Numbered from the stretch's first letter, positions 50,465-63,013 are shown. The stretch is 64,000 nucleotides of DNA from Lutjanus erythropterus (GCA_020091685.1 CM034599.1:3689641-3753640), one strand, 5' to 3'. Notes: generated from the letters alone by a model not told the origin. A program made the numbers and translations.

Positions 50465-50990
50465 CTCATGCCAAAGACAAGTATAGTTTACAGGATAAAG
50501 GCATCTTAACCTATATGCAGATAAGGGTGCAGCTTTCTGGCTATTTGGGACAGGCAGTGATTACACCCAATCTGTCAAAATTAGATTGAGATCTGCAAAA
50601 CATAATAAGGGATAAAAATAGCATTGCTTCAGCTACCAGGCGGATAGACGGAGCAGATATTTGGGATACACTTTGGAAAAAATCTTCACAAACTCTCTAA
50701 ATCAGTAAAAACAAGCAGATTAATGATAAAGTGGCACAGAGGATATATTTCACCCCAGAGAGAATGAATAGAATGGGTTTGTTAGACTCTGATGTGTTGG
50801 CATTGTTGACAAGATAGATGGAATTTCCATCATATGGTCTGGTCATGTCTAATAATTAAGTCACTGTGGGATAAAGTGACTCTGTCTCTCAGGATCTTCC
50901 TGAACCACACAGTCAGCAGGGATTCTCTATTGTGTCTATTTAACTACACAACAAGGCTTTTGGTCTAAACATCATAAATGATTATTAATC
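50465..50990 (+). pseudogene. LINE ORF2 C-terminal fragment (L1/Tx1-like), copy 2
   Basis: The first part (50465-50620) repeats copy 1. Further on, one frame reads LMIKWHRGYISPQRE, stop, IEWV, stop, TLMCWHC, then DRWNFHHMVWSCLIIKSLWD. This matches the layout of the L1-type C-terminal zinc-knuckle region (CWxC, then HxxWxC). At least three in-frame stops make it non-functional. It is antisense to SLC15A4. Confidence 0.72.
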
Positions 50991-52799
50991 ATTGGTTGCA
51001 TGACGGCCAAGAGACTCATAGTGTTGCATTAGAAATGTGCAGATTTATTGGATAGTGATCAGTGGTTGAGGTCTTTTCTGGACACTTGATAACTGAGAAG
51101 GCTGCCACAAACCTTGTCAAGCTGTATAACCAGGAACACTGTGAGCGTGATGGTTGAACTGATCAAGAAAGAAAATTTATTTTATAATCATTCCTTTTTA
51201 TCATTCTTACATGCAGGGCAGGCCATGGCCATTATGCCCACTCAGTTTGGCAGTATGCCCCCAAAACATGACATGCCCTGCGGTCACGGTGGTCTTGATG
51301 CCCTGCCTGAACTGCCCCAGCAATTTTACAGTTTTCTCCTCGTCTCTTTCCCGTTAATACAGATTTTAGAAACCAGTGTATTTTGTTGTGAAATCTTTTT
51401 GGGCAACAACAAGTGAAACGCTGCACACATGACAAGGTGGTTTAGATTTCGAGCCTGGAAAACAGGGCTATTTAATGTTACTCTACAATTATGTGGCTTA
51501 CACTGCAGACTGGAGTCTCTGTTAACAACAAACAACTACATCCACATTATACCCTATCAAACTTAGTTACTGTGTACCATGATGAACATTATGGAGGCAT
51601 TTTATGTGTTTATTTTTGAAAACTGATCACCATTCAGGTTCATTGTTTGGGAGATTCTGCAACACTGTTTTCCTGTGAAAGTGTTTTGTGGACTGACATT
51701 CAGTCAATACGAGGGTGAGTAAATGGCCTTGTTGCCCTGGCATTTGGCCTTTGTGCCATCAAGAAATTGCCATCAACGAAGGCAAAGTGATCCTGGGCAA
51801 AAATGATGAAATCCCAGGCCTGGTTACATATCTCGCATTGCATTGCCTTTGTTACTACTTTCAAGTGTGCTACCACTGGTTTGCTTAAGTACAGTGTACA
51901 TTTATTGCTTTTTAAAAATAAAAATCACAGGTAGAAAAAAAAAAAAAACACCATTTGATATTATGAATTCTCGTACGCCGCCACCACCCACGACAACGTC
52001 GATAATAAACATAATGTAGAATTATTACTTTTCTGACAGTGTCCAAAAAAACTGGAAAACAAACTTATAAAATAAACTTACAAACTTCAGAAATGTAGGA
52101 TTCATGGCAGAGCTGTGCACCTAATGAAGTGGCTGGTGAGACTATATTTAAGTTCATACTGTTAAATGTCAACATGGCGGTTGACTGAACATGGAGGTGA
52201 AAAGTTCATGTTATAATGTTAATTGTGTCACCACTGTGACTTTACCCTCAGGGATACATGATACAGTATAATGTGCATATGTGTGTATTTATCCGTCTTA
52301 TTATCTGCTGTGTGTTTGGACAATAGGCAGAGGAAGAGCACTAATATGAGGCTGGTTTGTGGCTGCAGCGAAGACACAGCTGTCATCATCATTTCAATTT
52401 TAAAAGGTTACTTTATCCACACCTTATTTATAAAATGCCCCATTAGTGAACAATGTCTTGCAGTGGTGTGAGAAAATCAGGATAATCAATTATCGATTGA
52501 CTTCTTGGGCTATTTACTCCGGACTACAAGCCGCAAACACATTCAACTGCTGCAGTCTGGCAATGAATCAAACAAACTGTTCAAAAAGGCTTTTACACAT
52601 TAGTCTTCATAGCATTCTGCTTAGAAGAATGAGCACTACAGTTTTCATCACACAATCCATCCAGAGCGGCTCGGTGTGACGGTGAATCAGTCCAGCTCAG
52701 ACATCACTGGAGGATACTGTATTTTCCCGTTAGTCTGAATCATCATGTCTGCCCAAACACAGCGCTAAATGAGACACGGGAGACGTCAAACTACTGTAC

Positions 52800-52958
52800 C
52801 TGCAATGCTGGCAAAGATTTCGCTGATTCCTATCAGCACATATTGAGGCACTTGCCACCATATGGGTAAATCTGCTGCGTAGTAGGTAACGTTGCCAAGC
52901 ACCTGGTCAATGGTACCATTTGAATTGATGATCTCCAGCCGTTTGGTCTCCAGAATAC
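52800..52958 (-). CDS. SLC15A4: SLC15A4 coding exon with luminal loop and TM10
   Basis: Minus-strand acceptor CCCCCTCAG ends at 52959 and donor GCAG/GTACAG begins at 52799. The 159-nt exon is phase 1 at both ends. It encodes [20 protein letters not shown], the luminal loop after TM9 with two N-glycosylation sequons (NGT and NVT), then [20 protein letters not shown], which is TM10. The Glu in GISEIF is the conserved acidic residue of TM10 in the proton-oligopeptide transporter family. Spliced to the next exon it gives [16 protein letters not shown], an unbroken family signature. Confidence 0.95.
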
Positions 52959-53047
52959 CTGAGGGGGCACACACAGATACAATTTACATGAGCGCAGTTA
53001 ACTGAGGGTAAATAAAAGAAGAAACAGACAAAATGTTTTACAAAACA

Positions 53048-53049
<2 letters not shown>

Positions 53050-53105
<56 letters not shown>
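53050..53105. repeat. (CA)n microsatellite
   Basis: Uninterrupted AC repeat of about 28 units. Confidence 0.97.
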
Positions 53106-53107
<2 letters not shown>

Positions 53108-53139
53108 ACACTCAGTGGCCACTTGATTTGGTACACTTG

Positions 53140-53520
53140 TGCAATCTATTCCAATTCAATACAACAGCTCTGCCATAAATGATAACCTTTACAAACTTTT
53201 GAACTTTCAGCTTTTCATGACATTGTTGGGAATCTGTAAATTTGATCCCACCTGGATGTTGAGATGTGATGAAACACTTTACCGAATGCAAAGAAAATTA
53301 CATGTTCTAACAAATCCTACGAGACTCAATATAAGATTATTCATAGACTAAATGCAACCCCAGATATTCTCTGTAAATACTGCATGACCCATGTGTGCTT
53401 TTCTTCATGTCTGAAATATAAAAATAGCTGTGGTACACAGGGCCATCTTTTGTGGTCGTGCCCAAAAAGAATAAATGCAATTTTTCCAATTATGAATGTA
53501 GTTATAGTAACGGTTTTGTA
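53140..53520 (+). pseudogene. LINE ORF2 C-terminal fragment, copy 3
   Basis: Frames on + read NDNLYKLLNFQLFMTLLGIC, then FDPTWMLRCDE, and in a shifted frame YKIIHRLNATPDILCKYCMT followed by GHLLWSCPKRINAIFP. This is the (Y)KxIHR...CxxC...H(L)LWxCP arrangement found at the end of L1-type ORF2 proteins. A frameshift around 53325 and lost ends make it a pseudogene. It is antisense to SLC15A4. Confidence 0.72.
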
Positions 53521-53841
53521 TGCTGCCTGACTCACAATATTTTGAAAATAGTTAGATGAAGAGGCACCCGACTGTGCTACTTTTCTGGACTACATTATAT
53601 TGAAAGGTGTTTCTAATTTTTTTTTTGTCCTTTCTAATTGGAATATTAGAAACTAGTATTTGATAACTAATACATTTTCAACTAACCACTGATAAAGTTA
53701 ATAGCAGAACAGTTGTGTTGCATTGTTTTGGATTAGGGTTGCAAATTTTGTGCAATTTCCTAAACAAACAGTTATTTATTATTTATAGTTAGTATAGTTA
53801 TTTATTAATTATTATACTGGATTGCAGTAGATTGTGGCCAC

Positions 53842-54055
53842 TTGAGCTGCAGTGATTATTTGATGAATCGATTAGTTGTCATCTGCTACATTAATCAGCA
53901 ACTATTTTGATAATTGATTAATAATGAGCTTGAGAAAACAGTGATCAATATTTTTCACTTTTTTCTGACATTTTATGGAAAAAAACAACAAATCGATTAA
54001 TTGTGAAAATCATCAACTAATTAATCGATAATTAAAATAATCATTAGCTGTACCC
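53842..54055. repeat. Teleost AATCGATTA-rich interspersed repeat, copy 5
   Basis: The left edge is GAGCTGCAGTGATTATTTGA, then ATGAATCGATTAGTTG. The interior keeps CATTTTATGGAAAAAAACAA. The right edge has AATTAATCGATAATTAAAAT and CATTAGCTGTACCCC. It lacks the middle block containing the CAGTAAACTGAATATC phrase. Confidence 0.7.
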
Positions 54056-57000
54056 CTGGTGATCGCTGAGTTTATAGGAGTTTAAGTTATAATTCTGCAA
54101 CATGCGTGCAAAGCTAAAGAAAAAAAAACATAAAGGGCTCGGGGTGAATCTTGTATATTTCAGTCAGGATGAGAAAACACTCATTAAAGTATCACCCTGG
54201 AGTCTGTGACACCAACAAACAGCCAATCGCTGGCAGAATTGGAGGATTCAGTGACAGTCCATTAAGCATTTAGCTAGTTTTAAGGCTACCCTACCACTTC
54301 ATTAAGATCACATCTGCACGCTTCCATATTATGGCAGTTAGTAATGGATCAGTGCAGACGGTTCAATAATAAGAGCCAAGCAGTTGTCATCAACCGCTGC
54401 CGCCGTCTCCTAAAAGCTTTATTCGATAGCTATTATCATGTAACCAGCGGCTATTTCCAGATAACTCCCAGAGACAGCCTCCTATCATAACTACACTTAA
54501 TGCTGTATTTGAGAGGAGTTGTAGCCTTGTAATCCGGCTATCCTATAATACCAGGCGTCCATCTCAGGCAGTGAGGCCACTGGGCCGCCCAGAGCAAGTC
54601 TCACTATAAACACACAGCCCTGCTGCTTTTTTTTTTTTTTCTAAACATCACACATCAGACAACCCAGTGTGATCCCTGGCAACTCTGCTCCAGCTTTTAT
54701 ACGAAAAAAGAGATGGTTTTGGACACCTAAAAGCCATTGAGCTTTAACCAAAGCAGATTAGTACATAAAGTTAAGAGAATGCGATAAAACAAGCTAAAAA
54801 AAAAAAAATCTCTTCAAAAGCCTTGTCAGCGCAGCTTTTCAGAGCTGCCCGCAGTATGCGGCTGAAGTCTGGGACTGTTGGACACAAATGAAAAGAGGAT
54901 CAGAAACAGTCCACTGTCCGCTTGACAGCGTGTCTTCAGCTGTCCCTTTGCACTGCATGGGAGGTCCAGCCGTCCTCGTGCCACGCGTGTCACCGAGCGC
55001 GACGAAACCCTGTGAAATATCGCTGCACCAATGTCATCATGGCAAAGTCCTGCACATGTCTTGCACATGGTGATGAAATTGATTCTAACTCCGAACAGCA
55101 GTGCTGTGGCCAGTGTTGTGGACACAGAGCGGCACGCTGACAATGCAATGTGTTGGACGGGCTTTTCTCTGGGCAAAAGATGCCACACTTGGTCATTCCC
55201 AACTATCCATCTGTCAGTCTGTGAACACAACATGATTTCAGCTAGTGGACAGATGCAGATAAGCACTGAGGACACACAGAAAGCCAGCTGAGGGACATGC
55301 AGTTCAAAATGTAACAACAACAGTGTGAGGCAGCTCCCAGGAGTCAATGTGTGTAACTGAATTAGTGTGAAGCAAGGCAGTGCTGAGGATAAACAGCACA
55401 GAGGCTCAGCAAATTATCCCTGGATGAATAATAAGATGCAGATACAATATCATTAATATTGTAGCTCATTTTACAAACTACATTACCGCACAGATTTGAT
55501 CCAGACGTCTGATTGGGCTCCTAAAATCCAGGTCAGAACTGTGTTGCATGCTAGTTGTGTATTCATCTACTGTTCTGTGACCAATGGTCACCCCACTGCA
55601 CCATCGTAAACCCTTTCTCTCCACTCCCAGGACTCCAAATTGCTTTCTGCAATATTCAGAATTTATTTAGCCTGGATTCAAATGCAAGGATTGCACTTTC
55701 TTTCAAGAAGCCAAATGGAAAAGTAAATACCTGAATGGCTTTTGAACATCAAAAATGAACATGTTCGAGCACCTTTCCTTCTTGGAATGCTCATGTCCTC
55801 TGAAAAGAAAATATTACTGTAAACCGGACATATTAGATTTGGTTAATAGACCTTTTACCACGTCTCACTGATTGAAAAGGATGTTTCCGATGGGCTAAGT
55901 CAGGCTTTCATAACTCTCAGAGTAGAACCAACCAAAGACTCTCCCTCAACAAACTTTCTCATCTCCTCTTCCCCAAGTCCACATGAAGTAAGGAACGAGG
56001 ATGAGCGTTCAGTCCAGCACCCTTTTCTCTCCAGAACCACACAGATGTTTAGATGGATCCTGCTTGTTTTACTCTATGGATCATCCTCACCAGTTACTAT
56101 ATATACAGCTGCTTGAATCAGCCACTCGTAATATGTAAACTTGGATTTGAGCAGATTAAAAAGACTCTTAAAGGTGAGCTTCTACCATATATGAAAAATG
56201 TAGTATTTAGGTAAATACTGATCCACATTAAATACATATTGGTCTTTCGACCATGTGGCCTTTTACACATTCTGCTGACAGATGACCATGAAGAGGTAAG
56301 AATTAAGAGAATTATCACTTTGTGAATGACATGACACATACAGTGGTTTGATCTTATCTTGTCATCATTATTATACAGTTCTGTTTATCGGTGTTGTCGT
56401 GACTTTCGTCTGGTTGCAAAGTGGTCATTCTCTTGTTCGGTTTCTAATTTGAGAGCCATGAAATATCAAACCCACACTTGCCTGACATTAGTCAAACATA
56501 TCAGCTTTAAATTCTAGTCAAACGTCCTTTCAGCTAGCTGGCACACATGAAGGGAGAGATGTAGCGCCGGGAGAAAATGAAGAAACCTGTGTGACAGTAA
56601 AGAAAACGTTGACACGGTATCGACACATATAAGAGCTACGACACATCAACAACTACATAAAATAAATTCACTGTTATGTCACATTTCGTTGAAGGTTTCC
56701 GAGGAAGATTACTGTAACAATCAATTTCATTACACACGACAAAAGTCCATTAATTTCCAAAACTTTCAAAGATTTTATTAAATGCATGACTTTTAAAGGT
56801 CTTGAAATAGAGATTTTAAAATGCTGCTATTTTTCTAGGTTTTCCATAACTGTGGGAACCTTTTTGCAGCGTGCAATCACAGGGACGCAGATGCAGCGTA
56901 TACATACAAAACCACCATCTGACCACAGGTTAATTCTATCTGATACTGTTATTATGCTAAAATAGCATTTATGGAAATATCTGCTGGAGCTGCTCGATCT

Positions 57001-58344
57001 AGACCAGGAATCATAATGATTAACTCATGATCAGTTCATTGGTTTTTAAGAATTAGGTTGATCAAGTAAAATTTAATCAATCTATCAAACAAAGACCTGA
57101 AATATAAGAGAGATTATTTTTTAGGAGCGTGCTCCACGTTATTTGATATTCAAGTATGTGTTTATTATGTAGGCCTTTATGTCCGTACATCTTTCACAGG
57201 CCATCTAATGCTGTCAGAGAATATTCAACATGTTGCTGTGGAAATAAAGGAAAGGAAGAAAAAAAACTCTTGGTATTGTTTGGTATTATTATTATTTATT
57301 TTTTTTATAACAATTAATTGATCATTAATGTTACCTGTGATCGATTAAGGAAAGCGCTTACAATTCACAACCCTAATCTGGACTCAAAAATCACCTCATT
57401 TAAAACAATGACCAGGACTTCCCAGGCCTCTAATGGGTACTTAAAGGATTAAATCTAATAATTAAATGAAATGAGATTACCATCTTCATTTTAATTTGTA
57501 TGAACAAATATTTAATATACTTTTTTTTAAAAACAAAATAATTATTCCTCACAATAGCTGTCAACTTCGATTCAGTGCATGTTTAACAGTCAATTGGCAG
57601 TCTGGTAGAAGAAGACCATTCGCTATCCAAAAGGTCACTAATGACAGGACATGTTCATACTCTATGGTGCAGATGTATTGTGCATGTGAGAGAGGAGAGA
57701 GGGCAGCGGTTGTAGAAAATATAATGTGCATTGATTCTCGGGAGTGTTACTGATTTGCTTTCTTCCTGCCTCCAGGCTTGTCTCTCTCTCTCAAAACATT
57801 TTAGCCTGGATGTATCAATGCAGCAGCAGCAGCCGCTGACAGGCCTGGCTGAGACTTTATTTCCAAAATAATCCACCGGCTGGAAGTGAATAGGACTGAG
57901 CAGTGCTGCTGCATGCGGGTGCAGTCGCTCAGGACCAACAGGAGAGATGCCACAGCTCCCCCTGTGCTCTACTGGACAAAAAAAAAACCCTCCGGGGCTT
58001 TTTCTCACTTTTCCAGGTGGAAAGTGATGTTTTAATTCAGGGACAATTAATACATCTGTGACAGACCATCTGCTTAGAGACTCAGCAACAATATTCCCCA
58101 TATAGCATGCCACATCTGTACCATTGTTGGCGAGGAAATGACATATTAGTACCATGTTTCACAAGTATTTAGCATTAAAATGAATAAATGATGTAGACGT
58201 GGACTACAGCTGCATTGCTTGTTGCCTTCTAAGCACTGATTGCATGTGGCATTCACCACAAGCACTAACTTTGCTGTTTCATTAGTGTTTGTCTGGCCTA
58301 CTTATGTGGGAGCACAGAGAGGACACGTCTGTTGGTGCACTCAC

Positions 58345-58525
58345 CCGCTGCCACGGCCGACCACATGACAAAGAACATCCCCACCGCAATCCTCTTCAGC
58401 GAGGACGGTAGCAGGCCGCGGCGTTTCAGGATGGGGTCCACCACTTTGTCCTTAAGGGGAATCAGCATGAGGATGAGCACTGCGTCAAACATGGTGAGCC
58501 AGGCGGCCGGGAAGCGGAACGTCAT
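58345..58525 (-). CDS. SLC15A4: SLC15A4 coding exon with TM8 and TM9
   Basis: Minus-strand acceptor CCCCGCAG ends at 58526 and donor GCGG/GTGAGT begins at 58344. The 181-nt exon starts in phase 0 and ends in phase 1. It encodes [20 protein letters not shown] (TM8), the cytoplasmic [20 protein letters not shown] loop, then [19 protein letters not shown] (TM9). The codon ATG at its start is an internal Met reached by splicing from the preceding exon (AAVNQ then MTFRF) and is not the initiator. The residue pattern is that of SLC15A4 rather than SLC15A3 as far as I can judge. Confidence 0.95.
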
Positions 58526-61500
58526 CTGCGGGGGGATTCAGGGGTGAGAGATGAGGTAAAACTGTGCAAAAAGCATGAAAAACTACAGAGAATGTCAGTG
58601 CATTCCAACACAGTTCACCAAGTGTTTGTGTGCATATGAGTGTGCATGTGTGAGAGTGTGTGTACTTGGAGCTTCATATTGCTTTGGCACCCCCAGGTGG
58701 TCAAACCCAGGCATGATAAAATGAAAAATATTCATTCAAATCACAGTAAAAACACAGCTGAATCAATTAATTATTAGTAAGTAAATAACAGAATTATTAT
58801 TGTTATTGTTAATATTATCATACAGTAGGCAGTAGTAATATTGTTTTACATGATTTATCTATTTAATGTGTAAATGGCATAAAAGACAAAGTGTACTTGA
58901 CTTAATTCAAAGTAAAAGCCTATTACCATAAAGTATTATCTATGAAAGGAATAATTACACAGTGCTAACAGACTGGAGGACATATCAATCACAGAGAAAA
59001 TCCACTGTGAGCATACAAAGTATCTACAAGTTAGAGCAATCTCTCACTGAGTGAGCAGTGAAAGACTGCAAACTGCTGGAGATGTTTTTTGCAATTCAAA
59101 TTCCAAGTGCCATCTGAGCTCCTGATGTGTCTCTGGTTGAACACTTCTGATAGCATCATTTATTCTCAAATTGAATTTCCATTTCTTGGAGCCACCGCTG
59201 GCAATCTATACGCAGCTCCTTAGAGAGTGTTTTCTTCCCTTGTTTGCACATTATCATATTCAGAATGATAGAAAGTGCTAAGTGAGACTTCTCCTGTGCC
59301 AAGCAAAGCCTGGCATGAATGACGGCGGTATAGCAGGAGGCCCAGGTCTGTGGTGGGCATGAAGTTCTGCTTTTTATACTTCCTCAAATGGACCATATGC
59401 ATATAGACCTATACATACTCGTGCTGCTAATTTCACTTTAGGTGTAGGAGGAGTTGTGTATTGTACTCTTATGTATTTTACTCATTGTTTTATGTCTTAT
59501 GAGATAGAAAGAAGAGATGTATTTATCATTTTTGATTGATGTAGTTTCCTTATTGCTACTCAAACAACAACATATAGAATTATGCACAGTAGATCTGCTG
59601 AATGTAAAGTAATTTGGCTGAATTTGAATTCTTTTATGATTATATTATGGGTTGGATATTATCTGTTTTATACTTTGTTTAAAGTATCTGTGCTTTATGA
59701 GTGAGTGCCTTCACTATGTTTGTCTTTTTCTGTCTTGTTTAAAAGGTAGATTCAGAAGGATTCATCTAATTTGTTTGTAAATGCACCAGAAAGGTACCAG
59801 GACGTCAATCACAAACATTTTGGGTTGGTAAAGCTTCCCGAGCGCAGCAAAATAATAAGAAAATCAAAAAATACAGCCAGAGGGCAGAGTCTCTGCAGAT
59901 ACAGACACCACCGCACAGCTCTATTGGGTCATAAATGATGTTTGGAAAGGATTATGCTCATGTGAGTCTATAAATTGTTTTTATAGGAAAAATGTTGCAT
60001 CTTACACAAAGGACAAATTCCAATCAGCTATGTTTATATTGAAATTGAAGTGTTGATATCATGGTTCCCAGCTCGGGAACCCAAGAAGATGTAAAAGATT
60101 TTTAAAAAGCACACTTTTGCTTTACAAAATTATGTTTATTTTTTTGGACAGTTTTCTAACCCAGCCATTCCCAAACTTAAGAATGCCAAGGCCCAAATTG
60201 AAATCTGAAAATCTTCTGCAGACCACCAAAACCTTAATCACAACTCTGATCAACACATGAGACTAGTCGTACTAACAACAGGACATATATTCAGGTGTAA
60301 CACCTGTTAAACTAGGTCAGAGAAATGAAGAATAACATGTCATTTAAATCCCATAGCTTTGTTTTATTAATTATGATTAAATTTTAAAATTAATGGTAAT
60401 TTCAAACGTATAAAATTGGAACTTAAAAAGAATTTATTTATTTTTCATGATCTCTCAAGGCCCACCTGCACAGTCCACCAGTGGGCCGCAGTCCATACTG
60501 CTCTAATCTTTACTTCTTATGTAATACTGGTTAGTTTTGCCTGTCAAGACATCAAAATATAATAAAATGTACAAAAGGTAAAAATCACTCTGCTTAAAAT
60601 GTGTTAGCTCACATCTTTTTCTTTGGATTACTGTCGCGTTTATTTCAAATATTTTTGTTTCATTTATGTTGAACTGTTGAACATTCCCTGGAGAACACTT
60701 TGAACATTCCCATTCAAAAACTGTACATATCTTCCATTTCAGATTTTATTATAAAGTTTATGGGGGCGGGGGGCGTAATCTCACATGATTTCATGAACAA
60801 CATGATCTATGAGACGGATGTAGTGGAACAACTCGCTGCAGTAAAGTTAATGCTTTGCAGTGAGAAAAAACAAAAGCAGAAGTAAAACTGTGGATGAGAA
60901 AATGTTTAGGGACATGTGGTCAACTTAGCATGTCTGTTCTTCAGTGAGACCTGGAGGTGGGATTGTAAAAGTTTTAATATCTGATCCAACGTCAGCCACG
61001 AGGGCTGGAGTTTACCGTTGCTTGGCAACACATCTCTTCCCCTTCCTTACTGACGTAATCATCCAGATTTTAAGTCATTTCAAGATCAGGGAGAGTCCAG
61101 CCCAGTTGGTAACATTATGATTATTTCTGTATGTCTGTACGTCCCAGACTGCAGGATCATTTGGACAGATAATCAGGTCAGACAAGCCTCGAACCGAGAA
61201 CGTCGGGAGGGGCAAATCTGACCCAAAATCTGCCCAATTATCCTGCGGTGTGGGGCCAGCCTAACAGGAGTAGTTTTATTGTCTAGTTTCTGTTTATGCC
61301 TCTTGACTTGCAGTACCTGCTTTTTATCATTTTTATAAATCTATATTTCTATTTGGTATGTATGTGACTTTGCTTTCTACACAAACCAAAAAAACACCAC
61401 TTCTCTATATGTATCACAGGGTCTCATAAAGGATTTTTTTTTAATGAATGCAATTCAAACCATAACCATTTCATGGAGACATTAAGAACCTGCCATGACA

Positions 61501-62557
61501 AAAAACAGCAATCTCAGGACTTAATATAATTACAACCAAATAAAACACATTCACTCCTGCCTCTCATTCCCAGTCATTATTAGTAGTAGTAGTGTGGCCC
61601 CTGTTTCCTTCAAGAGAAAGTGTTTGTTCGTCTCTGAAATGTGTCAGGTGAGTTGAGAGAGCAAATCACAGAGGCATCTAATCTCACTTCCCTTTTGATG
61701 TTGAGAAGTGTCGAGGCTGGTAGCAGAGAAGGCTTACTTCTGTTTTTTAAAGATACTAAAGAGCGTGTAAAGGGAAGAAAAAAATATATATAAATATAGT
61801 TGTGAAACACAGTTAAACACAGTGGAACAAGAGTAAACATAACTATGTCAGACAGTTTCACAGTGTCACAAGTTTCAGAGTATATTATTGTAAAATGTAA
61901 GAATATATACTGTGAATATATATACACCATTTATGTAACACTAGGTTACATTGTGTGGTTTACAGGCAAAGGTTTCACTTCACATTTCCATGAAGTTGGT
62001 GCACTTCACTTTTACCTCAAGCATGCCTGTTCAAAAAACACAAAAAGAACAGTCGTACTGTACGTACTACACTGTCCAATCCGATCTCATCAGTGTTAAA
62101 CCTCTGATGTTTGAGGAGTCATGTGAGTAACTGAGGGTGTTTCGGTCGCTGAGGCCCTCCAGAACAACACAACAAACAATGTGCCAGAGTGAGACACAGG
62201 TGCATCAGCTACACTAGTCAGGAAGAATCAGTTGGAGGTGCTGCTGTGTGGCGGCACACACACAGCCAGGTTGCTAATCTGCGAGGTATTAGTCTGTGAA
62301 GCAAAGTTCTGACTTAATCCCCAAGGAATTACCAACCTTTGCTGCTGCCTCCAGCTGTTGCCTACCATTGTGTGTCGGTGACCTACTGACTCCTTTAGTT
62401 TTAGCAGTGAAATCTAGTTCAAACCTACTTATATTGAGGCGCATCGGAGCACCAGTATGTTAACAATGGCTGTGAATGACAAATCACAATGTCAAGCCAC
62501 AGACGTCACCACACGGTTATTTTTTTTTTAATGAATCGTGCCTCCATTTTATCTTAC
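58526..62557 (-). other. SLC15A4: SLC15A4 intron (4.0 kb, phase 0)
   Basis: Donor GTAAGA at 62557 and acceptor GCAG ending at 58526. One repeat with inverted ends is recognised (60163-60510). The segments 58530-60160 and 60510-62550 show only short domainless open frames and simple A/T runs. Confidence 0.85.
60163..60510. repeat. DNA-element-like repeat with GGCCCA inverted ends
   Basis: The left end has CATTCCCAAACTTAAGAATG, then CCAAGGCCCAAATTG. The right end has TCTCAAGGCCCACCTGCACA and CCAGTGGGCCGCAGTCCATA. This is the layout of a common fish repeat with degenerate ends. There is no coding capacity. Confidence 0.5.
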
Positions 62558-62635
62558 CTGGTTGACGGCAGCAGTGTCGTTCGGGGCACCAGGGATCCTC
62601 AGATGGAGGCTCTGCAGGATGTAGGTTGTCTGCAT
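62558..62635 (-). CDS. SLC15A4: SLC15A4 coding exon, second half of TM7 and following loop
   Basis: Minus-strand acceptor TGTTGCAG ends at 62636 and donor CCAG/GTAAGA begins at 62557. The 78-nt exon is phase 0 at both ends. It encodes MQTTYILQSLHLRIPGAPND, then TAAVNQ. MQTTYILQSLHLRIP completes the TM7 YWTVYFQMQTTY motif characteristic of the family. The loop that follows (GAPNDTAAVNQ) carries one NDT glycosylation sequon. The exon is separated from the preceding one by only 236 bp, the shortest intron in the window. Confidence 0.95.
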
Positions 62636-62871
62636 CTGCAACACAATAAGGAGATTAGAGTCTCAGCATGAAGTAATTCTCCACTTTTACGATCACCAGG
62701 ATGTCTGGCACAAAAAACAGTCTCAATAATCTTCCCTCATATTAGCACATGCATGTGCAGATCTGCACCTGGAGAGCTCATATCGCCATATTAAACTTTT
62801 TTCATATCTTTCATCTAATGCGAGACATTGGCTCATACATTTTGATTCAGTTTGAAATGGGTTGATCTTAC

Positions 62872-63013
62872 CTGGAAGTACACAGTCCAGTATGGGATAA
62901 GGGCGAAGAAAACTGGGAGGATTTTCACGAGGGCTTTCACTTCGTCTACTTTCTCTTCTGGAAATTTTCCTCCATAGGTCACTTTGGCACTGTCAAGTAG
63001 TGTTGGTTTGTTG
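62872..63013 (-). CDS. SLC15A4: SLC15A4 coding exon, central loop and start of TM7
   Basis: A long pyrimidine tract and ATGTAG acceptor (63016-63014, minus strand) precede a 142-nt exon ending TTCCAG/GTAAGA at 62871. The first base completes a codon from an exon outside the window (phase 2). It encodes [20 protein letters not shown], a cytoplasmic loop, then [20 protein letters not shown] and YWTVYFQ, the start of TM7. Upstream exons (N-terminal dileucine region, TM1-TM6) lie beyond 64000. The six exons here encode about 290 of the roughly 570-580 residues usual for SLC15A4. Confidence 0.94.

Larger units (their letters stand above)
44404..52799 (-). other. SLC15A4: SLC15A4 intron (8.4 kb, phase 1)
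   Basis: Donor GTACAG at 52799 and acceptor GCAG ending at 44404. Contents: a roughly 200-bp direct repeat pair (45933-46135, 46923-47138), a minisatellite (46198-46640), LINE ORF2 fragments (46650-46880, 50465-50990), a dispersed repeat (48740-49067) and a tRNA-like SINE fragment (49076-49215). Nothing is recognised in 44410-45900, 47140-48730, 49220-50460 and 51000-52790. Confidence 0.85.
52959..58344 (-). other. SLC15A4: SLC15A4 intron (5.4 kb, phase 1)
   Basis: Donor GTGAGT at 58344 and a CTCAG acceptor ending at 52959. It contains a CA microsatellite (53050-53105), a LINE fragment (53140-53520) and a dispersed repeat (53842-54055). From 54060 to 58340 there is mostly unique-looking sequence with the two longest unexplained open frames of the window (54826-55347 and 57655-58155, both minus). 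Neither shows a recognised domain. Confidence 0.85.

Noticed and set aside
51114..51416. 100-aa plus-strand frame
   Set aside because: No domain and unrelated to adjacent LINE frames; the antisense frame is equally open.
58332..58547. Plus-strand 71-aa frame
   Set aside because: Antisense shadow of the SLC15A4 exon at 58345-58525.
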